NCBI GenBank assembly: GCA_937877085.1
Contig: CALEEY010000188.1
Span: 1-34,078 of the forward strand
Direction of reading: 5' to 3'
Source of the DNA: an uncultured Bacteroidota bacterium
Lineage (GTDB): Bacteria > Bacteroidota > Rhodothermia > Rhodothermales > UBA10348
DNA: 34,078 nt
Positions within the stretch are counted from its first letter, which is position 1. The number at the start of each line of letters is the position of its first letter. Both the position numbers and the translations under genes were made by a program. This document shows positions 1-8,887 of this stretch, piece after piece. The notes under the pieces are model-generated. The model ran no database searches. It saw only the letters and a program-made list of their open reading frames with translations, and was not told where the DNA came from.

Positions 1-300
1 CGCCCACTGTTGTCACGGTCGTTGCCTTCTTGGCCCCTCGCATCGCGCCCACGGTCGTCACGCCCACTGTTGTCACGGTCGTTGCCTTCTTGGCCCCTCG
101 CATCGCGCCCACGGTTGTCACGCCCACTGTTGTCACGGTCGTTGCCTTCTTGGCTCCTGGCATCACGCCCACGGTTGTCACGCCCACGGTCGTCACGGTC
201 GTTGCCTTCTTGGCTCCTCGCATCACGCCCACGGTCGTCACGCCCACTGTTGTCACGGTCGTTGCCTTCTTGGCCCCTCGCATCGCGCCCACGGTTGTCA
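1..300. repeat. 60-bp tandem repeats (5 copies in window) encoding a 20-residue RG/DN-rich unit
   Basis: Five adjacent 60-bp units start at 1, 61, 121, 181 and 241, differing by only a few substitutions each; more may lie beyond the left edge. In the rng frame (minus strand) they encode a unit like DNRGRDARGQEGNDRDNSGR. After the last full unit, shorter degenerate pieces (DNRDNRDNRGR, GGRDNRGR) continue to about 420. The period is a multiple of three, so copy-number changes keep the frame. Arg/Gly-rich tails of RNase E-type enzymes commonly bind RNA or degradosome partners; that role is inferred here. Confidence 0.95.
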
Positions 301-2486
301 CGGTTGTCACGGTTGTCACGATCGTCGTCCTCGCGACCCCTAGCATTACGCCCACGGTTGTCGCGGCCACCATCCCTCTGGCCTCTTGTATCACGACCGC
401 CACCAATAGGGCGCCCTAGTAGTTCATCGCTCGACGAATCGGTCTCTTTGGAATCTGAGCCCCTTGAATCGCGTCCACGAGGACTATTCGCATGCGAATC
501 CGCATTGTCCCGATTCCGAGTGTTTCTGCTGTCAGGTCTTGAGCCGGAGGAACTGCCCCGTCTGTCATCCCTTTGACCGTTGGATTCTCCTCTTGAACGA
601 GCATCTTCTTGAGCGGGTGCCGCTTTTTTCGCATCCGGTTCGTTGACTGCAGCGCTTTTTACCACTGGCGTTTTAGGCTCCGATCTCGGAACCTCTTTCA
701 GCTTTGGTAGGCTTGTGATGTCCTGGTTGCTTCTGCCATCCAAAAATCGGAATGCCATCGGATCCAATGAGGACTCTTCAGCGATCTCGACCCGAACACC
801 ATACTTTATAAACCAGCCTATTTGTTTAAATAAGCCACTTTCAAGGTAGGATGCCGTGAACGGATGAAGCACCATAACCACTTTGCCGGATCTACCCGAC
901 GCCTTGAAGTTCGCAAACCAAGACTCAATGTCGTTCTTAAAATCTTGCGGCGACAGCTTAGAAACAAACTCCTGGGGTAACCGCGAGCTCGGGGCCCTTT
1001 CGTTCCAATTTCTAGGGGTCGCTTCGGTGCCTTCCGGTAAGGAAAATGTCTTGGTGATACTGGGCCGCAACCGCTGCCTGGTGATCTGGATGAGTCCAAA
1101 ATCACTCATGGTCAACACTTTCGTAACGGCTCGATCTTTCCGGAATTCAGTCTTTAGCGTCTCGTAAACTTTCCGACGGTTCCGCTCATTTCGCATGTCG
1201 ATAAAATCGACCACGAGAATGCCGCCAAGGTCACGCAATCTCACCTGTTTGCTTAAGATTTTGGCGGCTTCAATGTTTACGCGTAGCGAATTTTCTTCTT
1301 GGGACAGCCCTCGACCAGCACGACCAGAGTTCACGTCAATTACGTGCATGGCCTCGGTCGTTTCGATAAACAAGTACCCTCCAGACGGCAGATTTACACG
1401 GCTATCAAAAGCCTCCTCAACCGCCTGAGCAATGCCCGCTTTATCAAAAATAGACTCAGGTCCTTGGTGAAACTTGACATCTGCGACCATATCCGGCGCA
1501 ATAGCTTGAACGTACCCTTTAATGTTGCGGTACAGCCGTTGATCATCCAGAGTGATCCGATCATAATCGTCGGTGAACAAGTCCCGCATAATGGACGAAA
1601 CCATGTTCACGTCTTCGTGAATCACCACGGGAGCTTTGTGCCCTTGAAGAAGCTTTTCTTCTAGTTTTTTCCACTTCTCAATCAATAGGTTCAGGTCCGT
1701 ATCCAGTGCTTTCGCGCTTCTGCCGTCAGCAACGGTCCGGACAATCACCCCAAATCCTTCGGGCAGCAAGCTTCTAGCCAATGCTCGAAGCCGGCGGCGC
1801 TCTTTAAAGGATAGAATTTTCTTGGAAACGGCGACGTAATTGGCCATTGGAACCAACACCAAGAATCTTCCTGCTAAGGAAATATCCGTCGTTATACGAC
1901 TTCCCTTATTCGCAATCGGTTCTTTGCTGATTTTGACTAAAATCGGCTGATCTTTCTTTAGAATCGTCACCGGATCGACATAGGGTGCATCTTCCTGATC
2001 GTCCCGGTAGCCTCCACCATCGTGCCGGCTATGTTGGCGATGAAGGGCCGATTTTCGCTTGTCGCGGCTACCGGCATCGGCCAAATGATGATGTTCGCCA
2101 TCATCATCGTCTCCTTCATCATCATCACTTCGATTGGAATGATGATCCACCGATCCACCGGGGTGGCGTCGTTTCTTTTTAATTGGCCGCGTACTATAAC
2201 TGGCTTTAAACTTGCCAATTACAGGGGTATCAGACTGTGCATAGGAAAGCCAGTCTTCGACGTTTTCGATCAAATCAGTGAAATGGAGAAAAGCGTCTTG
2301 CTTTTGCCCAATATCTACGAACGCTGCCTGAATGCTCGGCATAATTCGCCGAATTCTACCCAGGAAGATATTCCCGATGGTGCGTTCGTGTTCTTGATTC
2401 TCGATGAAAAGCTCGACGAGCTCACCATTTTCAACAATGGCAATGCGGGTCTGCTTCCCTTTGTTAACAACAATTTCTTTCGACAT
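1..2486 (-). CDS. rng: Ribonuclease E/G family endoribonuclease, C-terminus cut by window edge
   Basis: Single-strand-specific endoribonuclease of the RNase E/G family (rRNA processing and mRNA decay). I translated it by hand because the ORF is open at the left edge and absent from the ORF track. The start is the ATG at 2484-2486; an in-frame TAG lies two codons upstream, so no extension is possible. 828 codons are visible. The S1 domain begins near residue 36 (GNIFLGRI, AAFVDIG) and is interrupted at about residues 92-165 by a His/Asp-rich charged insertion. The catalytic DNase I-like part carries DVNSGR (D384) and VVDFIDM (D427, D430), matching the metal-binding aspartates of E. coli RNase E. 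The CPxC zinc link expected after RQRLRPS (about residue 475) is missing. From about residue 620 the chain is low-complexity and Arg/Asp/Gly/Ser-rich, ending in 20-residue repeats. Family assignment is secure; E versus G is not. Confidence 0.95.
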   Translation of the reverse strand, partial: MSKEIVVNKGKQTRIAIVENGELVELFIENQEHERTIGNIFLGRIRRIMPSIQAAFVDIGQKQDAFLHFTDLIENVEDWLSYAQSDTPVIGKFKASYSTRPIKKKRRHPGGSVDHHSNRSDDDEGDDDDGEHHHLADAGSRDKRKSALHRQHSRHDGGGYRDDQEDAPYVDPVTILKKDQPILVKISKEPIANKGSRITTDISLAGRFLVLVPMANYVAVSKKILSFKERRRLRALARSLLPEGFGVIVRTVADGRSAKALDTDLNLLIEKWKKLEEKLLQGHKAPVVIHEDVNMVSSIMRDLFTDDYDRITLDDQRLYRNIKGYVQAIAPDMVADVKFHQGPESIFDKAGIAQAVEEAFDSRVNLPSGGYLFIETTEAMHVIDVNSGRAGRGLSQEENSLRVNIEAAKILSKQVRLRDLGGILVVDFIDMRNERNRRKVYETLKTEFRKDRAVTKVLTMSDFGLIQITRQRLRPSITKTFSLPEGTEATPRNWNERAPSSRLPQEFVSKLSPQDFKNDIESWFANFKASGRSGKVVMVLHPFTASYLESGLFKQIGWFIKYGVRVEIAEESSLDPMAFRFLDGRSNQDITSLPKLKEVPRSEPKTPVVKSAAVNEPDAKKAAPAQEDARSRGESNGQRDDRRGSSSGSRPDSRNTRNRDNADSHANSPRGRDSRGSDSKETDSSSDELLGRPIGGGRDTRGQRDGGRDNRGRNARGREDDDRDNRDNRDNRGRDARGQEGNDRDNSGRDDRGRDARSQEGNDRDDRGRDNRGRDARSQEGNDRDNSGRDNRGRDARGQEGNDRDNSGRDDRGRDARGQEGNDRDNSG

Positions 2487-2960
2487 AGACTATTGTCGGA
2501 CAAGAACGACCTAGCGTCTGAATGCTCAGAACGGAAAGGGAGATAACCATACGACGGCGGACCAATACCCAAGTGGTGGTCAAAGCCTGATTGATGGTCA
2601 CGGCCGTAAAAACAGCCATAACTCAACGGTAGATTATTCCAAGAAAGCGCCTGATTAACCATAATCAACGCTTCTGGTGCCCTTTCCGGCGGCGCACTTC
2701 CAAAGAAGGCCGTCCTAAAATACTTGATAAACTGTGAAAGGATGGAATTCACATTCTGCGCTCCGAATCCGGAAGGTGCGACGTGTTTCCTGGTCTCCGT
2801 TCGACCCAAATAAATGCCCGCATCCAGCCACAATAGAATCAACATAACGAATTCATACGTCTTGTTGAGTAGCTGTAAACGTGGGGTACTGTACATCAAT
2901 GGGTGATCAGCAACGTGCCGAACGGGAGTTTGTACTAGCTCAGTAATTCTGAGTCCAGAT

Positions 2961-2966
2961 TATAAT
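2961..2966 (+). promoter_or_regulatory. Possible -10 element (TATAAT) for gltA
   Basis: A perfect TATAAT hexamer lies 107 bp before the gltA ATG. No good -35 sits at 16-18 bp; the nearest TTGTAC is 24 bp upstream. Transcription from here would include the hairpin at 2987-3041 in the leader. The evidence is sequence match only. Confidence 0.3.
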
Positions 2967-2986
2967 ATCTCAAGCGTTATTCTCCG

Positions 2987-3045
2987 AAGGGCCCGAAATG
3001 ATCCCCGACTACATATATTGCAACACTACAAAATGGCCCTTTTTT
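2987..3045 (+). terminator. Terminator-like hairpin in the gltA leader
   Basis: AAGGGCC (2987-2993) pairs perfectly with GGCCCTT (3035-3041), and the 3' arm runs straight into a T-tract (3040-3045). The loop is long at 41 nt. No plus-strand gene lies upstream, so this may act as an attenuator for gltA rather than end an upstream transcript. It could also be coincidental. Confidence 0.35.
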
Positions 3046-3073
3046 CGCTTTCCCGATTATTTAATTTGTATTC

Positions 3074-4207
3074 ATGAGTCAAGAAAAAGCAACATCTGCC
3101 CCCTCTGCTAAAGGACTTGAAGGGGTTATTGCCCTAGAATCCTCCATTTGCGATATCGATGGGGTTAAAGGTGAGTTGATTTATAGGGGGTACGATATTC
3201 GCGACCTTGCAAAAAATTGCACGTTTGAGGAAGTCTGTTATCTGCTGTGGAATGGGAAATTGCCGGACGAAGTGCAGCTTGAGCACTTAAATCGATCTTT
3301 GACGGCCGAGCGGATTTTGCCGCCCATGATTAAAGACGTGCTGGCCATGACTCCGGAGGACGCGAGCCCGATGGCGGCTCTGCGCACAGCCGTTTCGGCC
3401 CTTGGGCTGTTCGATGGCGAAGCCGAAGACATGTCTCCGGAGGCTAACTACCGCAAATCGGTGCGGCTTACGGCCCAAATTCCTACCATTCTGGCCCATT
3501 TCGATAGAGTTCGTAATGGCTTGGAGCCCATCCCTCCACTTCGAGACGGTTCCATTTCTTCCAATTTCTTGTATATGCTTCACGGAGACGAACCGGGCGA
3601 AGCGGCTGAGAAAACCTTCGATATGTGCTTGGTACTACATGCCGAACATGGATTGAACGCGTCTACTTTTGCTGGCCGCGTCATAGGCGCCACCTTATCC
3701 GACATTTACTCCTCCATTACAGGGGCCATCGGCGGATTAAAGGGGCCGTTACATGGCGGCGCCAATATCGAAGTGATGGAGATGCTCATGGAAATTGACC
3801 GAACCGGGGCCGATCCTAAAGCCTGGGTTTTGGACAAGCTTCAGAAAAAGGAACGGATCATGGGCCATGGGCACCGGGTGTATAAGACGTTGGACCCCAG
3901 GGCTGCCATATTGAGGGACATGCTGGCCAAGCTGTCCAAAGAGAGCGGAAACACCAAATGGTTTGACATGAGTATGATCATTTCGGAGACGGTTCTAAAA
4001 GAAAAAGGACTTCATGCCAACGTGGACTTCTTTTCCGCCTCGGTCTATGGCACGTTGAATATTCCTTCCGATCTTTTTACACCCATATTTGGAATGTCTC
4101 GAATCTCCGGCTGGACAGCACACTTAATGGAACAGTGGAAAGACAATCGACTGATTCGTCCAACAGCCGCTTACACGGGCCCCCGACATCTAAAAACCGG
4201 ACGATAA
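3074..4207 (+). CDS. gltA: Citrate synthase
   Basis: Condenses acetyl-CoA and oxaloacetate to citrate, the entry step of the TCA cycle, in the cytoplasm. At 377 aa it is the shorter bacterial form. The family's active-site residues are visible: H227 in PLHGGAN, H267 in MGHGHRVYK and D318 in NVDFFSA, corresponding to H264, H305 and D362 of the E. coli enzyme. The N-terminal GLEGVIALESSICDIDG and the C-terminal RPTAAYTGP are also typical. The start is the first ATG; no Shine-Dalgarno is seen. It stands 219 bp before sdhC in the same orientation, so TCA genes are grouped, although the gap suggests a separate promoter. Regulation may involve the leader hairpin upstream. Citrate and 2-methylcitrate synthases share these motifs, but no prp-type neighbours are present. 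Confidence 0.95.
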   Translation: MSQEKATSAPSAKGLEGVIALESSICDIDGVKGELIYRGYDIRDLAKNCTFEEVCYLLWNGKLPDEVQLEHLNRSLTAERILPPMIKDVLAMTPEDASPMAALRTAVSALGLFDGEAEDMSPEANYRKSVRLTAQIPTILAHFDRVRNGLEPIPPLRDGSISSNFLYMLHGDEPGEAAEKTFDMCLVLHAEHGLNASTFAGRVIGATLSDIYSSITGAIGGLKGPLHGGANIEVMEMLMEIDRTGADPKAWVLDKLQKKERIMGHGHRVYKTLDPRAAILRDMLAKLSKESGNTKWFDMSMIISETVLKEKGLHANVDFFSASVYGTLNIPSDLFTPIFGMSRISGWTAHLMEQWKDNRLIRPTAAYTGPRHLKTGR

Positions 4208-4312
4208 GTCACCCAATAAGTAGAGGAATGACTTGGCGCACAGGCCAATCAATACAAAATTTATCGAAATTGACCCTTGTCTTGATTAGTTTAGAAGCGC
4301 CACATTTTGTTC

Positions 4313-4343
4313 GGTAGTACATTGGTTGTTGGGTAGTACATTG
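4313..4343. repeat. Direct repeat GGTAGTACATTG x2 upstream of sdhC
   Basis: Two perfect 12-bp copies at 4313-4324 and 4332-4343, 19 bp start to start (about two helical turns), lie about 85 bp before the sdhC start. This spacing would suit a regulator binding site, but no known consensus was recognised. A small inverted repeat GTAAA/TTTAC (4401-4417) sits closer to the gene. Confidence 0.4.
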
Positions 4344-4426
4344 TTTTTATCGGAGCGGATGTGCCACGCGCATATTGATGTCGCTCCCAACCATGTTTTT
4401 GTAAATCATCGGTTTACACCGCTTTT

Positions 4427-5125
4427 ATGAGTTCAAAAAATGCTTTTAGCTCCCCCGTCGGCAAAAAACTGATTACCGGGATAACCGGTCTCGGCTTGGT
4501 CGTATTTGCAGTGGAGCATATGATTGGCAATCTTGCCATGTTTTCAGGGAACGATGCCTACAACGAATACGCCCATTTTCTGACCAGCTTAGGACCCCTC
4601 CTGTATGTTGTGGAAGCAGGCCTCGCTGCATTCTTCATTTTCCATATAACGAACGGAATCCAAATTTGGTATGGTTCCAGAAAAGCACGACGCATTGGAT
4701 ACGATACCTATCGATCGGCCGGAAAGCCCAGTAAACAATCGGCCTCTTCGCGCAGCATGATTGTAACGGGTTTGATCCTATTTGTTTTTCTAGTGATTCA
4801 CCTCGTTTCCTTTAAGTTTGGACCTGGTGGCCCTGGAAATGCCGATGCCACCTATGTAACCACCGTCGCTGGCGTAGAAATGAGGGATCTTGCCAAATTG
4901 GTGCGTCACAAGTTTGACTCCCCGTACTATGCCTTTGGTTATTCATTTGTGATGCTGCTGCTGGTCGCACATCTGCGGCACGGGGTATGGAGTGCGTTTC
5001 AGTCCCTCGGTGCCACACGCCCTTCGTTGACCCCGACGATATACGGATTGGGAGCCCTACTAGGTCTGGCCATAGGACTCGGATTTATAGCCCTGCCACT
5101 AGCGATCTATTTCCACATTATTTGA
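4427..5125 (+). CDS. sdhC: Succinate dehydrogenase cytochrome b558 subunit
   Basis: Membrane anchor of complex II that carries heme b and passes electrons to quinone. At 232 aa it has the single-subunit b558-type layout with five hydrophobic segments (about 15-38, 54-80, 110-130, 166-188 and 203-228). Histidines inside or next to these segments are candidate heme ligands: H31 (VEHMIGN), H73 (FHITNG), H125 (VIHLVSF) and H182 (VAHLRHG). No separate sdhD gene is present, as expected for this type, which is known from Bacillus and Bacteroidota. It is first in sdhC-A-B, with 49 bp to sdhA. The start is the first ATG; no Shine-Dalgarno is seen. Confidence 0.93.
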   Translation: MSSKNAFSSPVGKKLITGITGLGLVVFAVEHMIGNLAMFSGNDAYNEYAHFLTSLGPLLYVVEAGLAAFFIFHITNGIQIWYGSRKARRIGYDTYRSAGKPSKQSASSRSMIVTGLILFVFLVIHLVSFKFGPGGPGNADATYVTTVAGVEMRDLAKLVRHKFDSPYYAFGYSFVMLLLVAHLRHGVWSAFQSLGATRPSLTPTIYGLGALLGLAIGLGFIALPLAIYFHII

Positions 5126-5174
5126 GTCCAGCGCCGAAACGAACCTCGGTATCAAATCCAAAGATATTCTAATC

Positions 5175-7088
5175 ATGAAATCTGATCTCGATTCAAAAAT
5201 CCCTAACGGACCGCTGAAAGAAAAGTGGGACCATTACAAGAACGGGATAAAGCTGGTAAACCCCGCTAACAAGCGAAAACATACCGTTCTGGTTGTTGGA
5301 ACCGGACTGGCTGGCGGTTCTGCCGCCGCCACGCTGGCGGAGCTGGGATATAAAGTCAAGAGTTTTTGCATTCAAGACTCGCCGAGACGGGCTCACTCCA
5401 TTGCAGCCCAGGGCGGTATAAATGCCGCCAAAAATTATCCAAATGATGGGGACACGGTTTGGAGACTGTTTTATGACACGGTTAAGGGCGGCGACTATCG
5501 TTCCCGTGAGGCCAATGTTCATCGCTTAGCTCAAATCTCGAACGAAATTATCGACCAGTGTGTAGCTCAAGGGGTGCCTTTTGCGCGTGAGTACGGAGGC
5601 TTGTTGGACAACCGCTCGTTCGGTGGCGCCCAAGTTTCTAGAACGTTTTATGCACGCGGTCAAACCGGACAACAACTTCTACTAGGAGCCTATCAATCCA
5701 TGAGCCGGCAGATCGGTCTGGGCAACATTGAGATGTTCGCCCGACAAGAAATGCTGGACCTGGTGCTCGTGGATGGAAAAGCCCGCGGCATTATCACGCG
5801 TAATTTGGTCACGGGCGAAATCGAGCGGCATTTTGGAGATGCTGTTTTGTTGTGTACGGGTGGGTATGGAAACGTTTACTACCTGAGTACAAACGCCAAG
5901 AATTCGAACGTGACGGCCGCCTGGCGCTGTCACAAACGGGGAGCGGCCTTTGCCAATCCGTGTTTCACCCAAATTCACCCGACGTGTATTCCGGTTTCGG
6001 GCGATTACCAGTCCAAGCTCACGCTCATGTCCGAAAGCCTACGAAATGACGGCCGGGTTTGGGTTCCAAAAAAACAAGGAGATAATCGCAAGCCCAAAGA
6101 CATCCCTGAAGACGAAAGGGACTACTATTTGGAGCGGCGTTACCCCAGTTTTGGAAACTTGGTCCCCCGCGACGTAGCGTCTAGAAATGCAAAACTCGCG
6201 TGCGACGACGGAAAAGGGGTCGGGGAAACCAAACTGGCCGTTTATCTGGATTTTGCGGAAGCCATTGCGCGGCTCGGCCAGGATGCCATCGCCGCGAGGT
6301 ATGGCAATCTCTTTGAAATGTATGAACGCATTACAGGGGAAAATCCGTACGAAACGCCGATGCGCATTTACCCAGCGGTTCACTATACCATGGGCGGACT
6401 TTGGGTCGACTATGAACTGCAAAGCAACGTTCCAGGGCTGTTTGTTCTGGGCGAAGCTAATTTTTCGGATCACGGAGCCAATCGATTGGGCGCCTCTGCG
6501 CTGATGCAGGGACTAGCGGACGGCTATTTTGTGATCCCTTATACGCTTGGTAATTACCTGGCTAGCAACGACTTAAAGAAAGTTGATGGTACCCATGAAG
6601 CGTTTTCGAAAGCAGAAAAGGATGCAACCGATCGGCTAGAAAAACTACTGTCAATCAAGGGCACGAAAACGGTAACGGAATACCACCGTGAGCTTGGTAG
6701 GATTATGTGGGACTATGTGGGAATGTCCCGAACCGAGGAAGGCTTACAAACGGCTATTAAAGAAATTGCTGCCCTCCGAGAGGACTTCTGGAAAAACGTG
6801 CTGGTCCCAGGCGAAAATTCAACCATGAACAAAAATCTCGAATTTGCAGGCCGATTAGCCGATTTTCTTGAACTTGGAGAGCTTATGGCCCGCGATGCTC
6901 TTGAAAGAGAGGAGTCGTGCGGCGGTCATTTCCGAGAAGAGTACCAGTCCGAAGAAGGGGAAGCGATGCGTAATGATGATCTCTTTACCTACGTCGCTGC
7001 ATGGGCCTACTCTGAAAACGGCCACACGCTCATAAAAGAGCCCTTAGAATACGAAAGCGTTAAACTGACAACCCGAAGCTACAAATAG
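5175..7088 (+). CDS. sdhA: Succinate dehydrogenase flavoprotein subunit
   Basis: Catalytic subunit of complex II that oxidises succinate to fumarate using covalently bound FAD, on the cytoplasmic side. At 637 aa it is full length. The Rossmann dinucleotide motif [13 protein letters not shown] is at about 40-52. H74 in [11 protein letters not shown] is the expected flavinylated histidine. [10 protein letters not shown] and the C-terminal [11 protein letters not shown] are typical of the substrate and FAD pockets. It lies 22 bp before sdhB, so the two are probably co-translated. The related fumarate reductase FrdA shares these motifs; the b558-type sdhC and the gltA neighbour favour succinate dehydrogenase, but direction of catalysis cannot be read from sequence. 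Confidence 0.96.
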   Translation: MKSDLDSKIPNGPLKEKWDHYKNGIKLVNPANKRKHTVLVVGTGLAGGSAAATLAELGYKVKSFCIQDSPRRAHSIAAQGGINAAKNYPNDGDTVWRLFYDTVKGGDYRSREANVHRLAQISNEIIDQCVAQGVPFAREYGGLLDNRSFGGAQVSRTFYARGQTGQQLLLGAYQSMSRQIGLGNIEMFARQEMLDLVLVDGKARGIITRNLVTGEIERHFGDAVLLCTGGYGNVYYLSTNAKNSNVTAAWRCHKRGAAFANPCFTQIHPTCIPVSGDYQSKLTLMSESLRNDGRVWVPKKQGDNRKPKDIPEDERDYYLERRYPSFGNLVPRDVASRNAKLACDDGKGVGETKLAVYLDFAEAIARLGQDAIAARYGNLFEMYERITGENPYETPMRIYPAVHYTMGGLWVDYELQSNVPGLFVLGEANFSDHGANRLGASALMQGLADGYFVIPYTLGNYLASNDLKKVDGTHEAFSKAEKDATDRLEKLLSIKGTKTVTEYHRELGRIMWDYVGMSRTEEGLQTAIKEIAALREDFWKNVLVPGENSTMNKNLEFAGRLADFLELGELMARDALEREESCGGHFREEYQSEEGEAMRNDDLFTYVAAWAYSENGHTLIKEPLEYESVKLTTRSYK

Positions 7089-7110
7089 GCTTACGCCTCC
7101 TGATTGAAGT

Positions 7111-7863
7111 ATGGCAGATAGCATGAATATCAAATTGAAAGTATGGCGTCAGGCCGGTCCTAATGTCCAGGGTCGATTCGAAACGTACACCGTCCCGGAT
7201 GCAAATCCGCACATGTCGTTTTTAGAATTGCTGGATGTTTTAAATGAGCAGTTGATCAAATCGGGAAGCACCCCCGTCGAGTTTGACCATGATTGCCGCG
7301 AAGGCATTTGTGGTTCATGCGGAGTCGTTGTCGATGGCGTAGCCCACGGACCACAACGCCGAACGGCGTGTTGTCAGCTCCACATGCGGCACTACAAAGA
7401 TGGCGATACCATTGTGGTAGAACCGTGGCGTGCTGAGGCGTTTCCGATTGTCAAAGATCTGGTGGTAGATCGCAGCGCCTTTGACCGCATTATAGCGGCT
7501 GGTGGGTATGTCAGCATCAACGCTGGTTCCGCCCAGGATGCCAACAATTTACCTATCGCCAAAACAGCAGCCGATCTGGCGATGGATTTTGCGGCATGCA
7601 TCGGATGTGGAGCTTGCGTAGCGGCCTGTCCTAACGCCTCGGCCTCACTTTTCACGGCCGCCAAGATTTCGCACCTGGCCATGTTGCCTCAAGGAATGCC
7701 CGAACGAAAAATGAGGGTTACCGCGATGGTCAATCAAATGGCAGAAGAAGGCTTTGGAGACTGCTCCAATCACGCCGAATGCGAAGCCGTTTGCCCCAAA
7801 GGAATCTCCATTTCGACCATAGCCACGATGCGCCGGGAATACATGAAGGCCATGCTGGGCTAA
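7111..7863 (+). CDS. sdhB: Succinate dehydrogenase iron-sulfur subunit
   Basis: Electron-transfer subunit of complex II linking FAD in SdhA to heme and quinone in SdhC. 250 aa. All three clusters are visible: [2Fe-2S] by C62, C67 and C70 (CREGICGSC) plus a Cys at 87/88 (TACCQL); [4Fe-4S] by CIGCGACVAACP (163-174); [3Fe-4S] by C218, C224 and C228 (CSNHAECEAVCP). MADSMN offers two close ATGs; the first is kept. It is last in sdhCAB. A weak hairpin follows, before the convergent purQ. Confidence 0.95.
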   Translation: MADSMNIKLKVWRQAGPNVQGRFETYTVPDANPHMSFLELLDVLNEQLIKSGSTPVEFDHDCREGICGSCGVVVDGVAHGPQRRTACCQLHMRHYKDGDTIVVEPWRAEAFPIVKDLVVDRSAFDRIIAAGGYVSINAGSAQDANNLPIAKTAADLAMDFAACIGCGACVAACPNASASLFTAAKISHLAMLPQGMPERKMRVTAMVNQMAEEGFGDCSNHAECEAVCPKGISISTIATMRREYMKAMLG

Positions 7864-7901
7864 GTCCAGTATCGCAGTGGTGGATAATGCAGGCGTACGT
7901 T

Positions 7902-7927
7902 CTGGCAGCGCAAAAAAGCAGTGCCAG
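7902..7927. terminator. Possible bidirectional hairpin between sdhB and purQ
   Basis: CTGGCA (7902-7907) and TGCCAG (7922-7927) form a six-pair stem around an A-rich loop, with two further inner GC pairs after a mismatch. It lies in the 65-bp gap between convergent stop codons, where a shared terminator would sit. There is no T-tract on either strand, so intrinsic termination is uncertain. Confidence 0.3.
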
Positions 7928-7928
7928 C

Positions 7929-8630
7929 CTAAGCTTCGATCATTGATTTTACAATAGACGTAAAAATCTTCGCGCCGTCGGTCCGACCAAGAATGGCTTC
8001 GGATGCACGTTCCGGGTGAGGCATCATCCCAAGAACGTTTCCACCTTCGTTTAAAATACCTGCGATCCCACGAATGGCGCCATTGGGATTGGCTTCGGCG
8101 GTAATAGCGCCGGAGGCATCACAATATTTAAATGCGACTCGGCCTTCGCCTTCCAACCGGTCAAGAATCTCTTCAGAAGCGAAGTAATTTCCTTCTCCGT
8201 GGGCAATAGGAACTCGGATTATTTCACCCGGAGTCAAGTCGTTCGTAAACAAGGTATCCGAATTTTCCGTTCTCAGTAACACATCCTTGCACGCAAACCG
8301 AAGGGATTCATTGCGCATGAGCGCCCCAGGTAACAAGCCCGACTCGCATAAAATCTGGAACCCGTTGCAAATCCCCAAAACGGCGCCTCCCGCATTAGCA
8401 AAACGAACAACATCCTTCATAATCGGGGAAAAACGGGCAATGGCACCGCTTCTAAGGTAATCGCCGTAGGAAAACCCCCCAGGAACGATCACAAAATCGA
8501 CATCTCCTAAATCCGATTCTTTATGCCAAATAAAACGCGCCTGCTGGCCGAACACGTGTTTTGCAACGTGATATGCGTCGTGGTCACAATTTGACCCAGG
8601 AAATACGATGACTCCAAAGCGTATCGACAT
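7929..8630 (-). CDS. purQ: Phosphoribosylformylglycinamidine synthase, glutamine amidotransferase subunit
   Basis: Supplies ammonia from glutamine to PurL (with PurS) for FGAM synthesis in de novo purine biosynthesis. It has the class I glutamine amidotransferase triad: nucleophile C88 in GICNGFQ, and H205 and E207 in MPHPERA. The N-terminus [14 protein letters not shown] is typical. The ORF track starts 16 codons earlier (8678), but MSIRFG at 8630 gives 233 aa, matches where the family begins, and avoids a non-conserved extension. purL and purS are not in this window. The gene is isolated: convergent with sdhB and divergent from the Bat operon across about 257 bp. Confidence 0.94.
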   Translation of the reverse strand: MSIRFGVIVFPGSNCDHDAYHVAKHVFGQQARFIWHKESDLGDVDFVIVPGGFSYGDYLRSGAIARFSPIMKDVVRFANAGGAVLGICNGFQILCESGLLPGALMRNESLRFACKDVLLRTENSDTLFTNDLTPGEIIRVPIAHGEGNYFASEEILDRLEGEGRVAFKYCDASGAITAEANPNGAIRGIAGILNEGGNVLGMMPHPERASEAILGRTDGAKIFTSIVKSMIEA

Positions 8631-8887
8631 AGAAAAATCGATCAGATAGTTGTTAATGGGGGTTCCAAGAATATACACATTGCCTGCGCCAATCTCTTCC
8701 TCCGTAAATCAAAAGAAGGACGGCAACAAGATGATTCACTGAGAGTTTGCGGGCAGTACGTTTTTACCGTCTTTTTGACGCAACATTACCTTTTTTTTAC
8801 ACAACATAGACGTACTCTTAGGCGTTATATATTTCCGGACGCTTAAATCTTCCCGATCTTAGCAAATATTATTTTACAACCAGTCGT

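Larger units (their letters stand above)
2487..3073. other. 587-bp intergenic region between divergent rng and gltA; no convincing gene
   Basis: This is the longest gene-free stretch in the window. A minus-strand ORF (2315-2899, 194 codons) crosses it but overlaps the first 172 bp of rng in another frame, matches no family I recognise and looks like chance. A palindrome CTCAG-taatt-CTGAG (2939-2953) and a TATAAT hexamer (2961-2966) lie on the gltA side, followed by a terminator-like hairpin. The rng side could hold a long 5' leader; E. coli rne has one that mediates autoregulation, but no specific structure was identified here. Confidence 0.6.

Noticed and set aside
10-576. Long plus-strand ORFs (188 and 129 aa) over the left-edge repeats
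   Set aside because: They are antisense readings of the rng repeat array; their periodic Ser/Arg/Pro and Val/Thr content comes from the 60-bp period, and the minus-strand rng frame is continuous through the region.
2315-2899. 194-codon minus-strand ORF upstream of rng
   Set aside because: It overlaps the rng start by 172 bp in another frame, matches no known family and has no conserved-looking motifs; kept only as a remark in the intergenic entry.
8775-8803. TTGACG with a 17-bp spacer to TACACA as the Bat-operon promoter
   Set aside because: The -10 hexamer matches TATAAT at only three positions; not strong enough to annotate.
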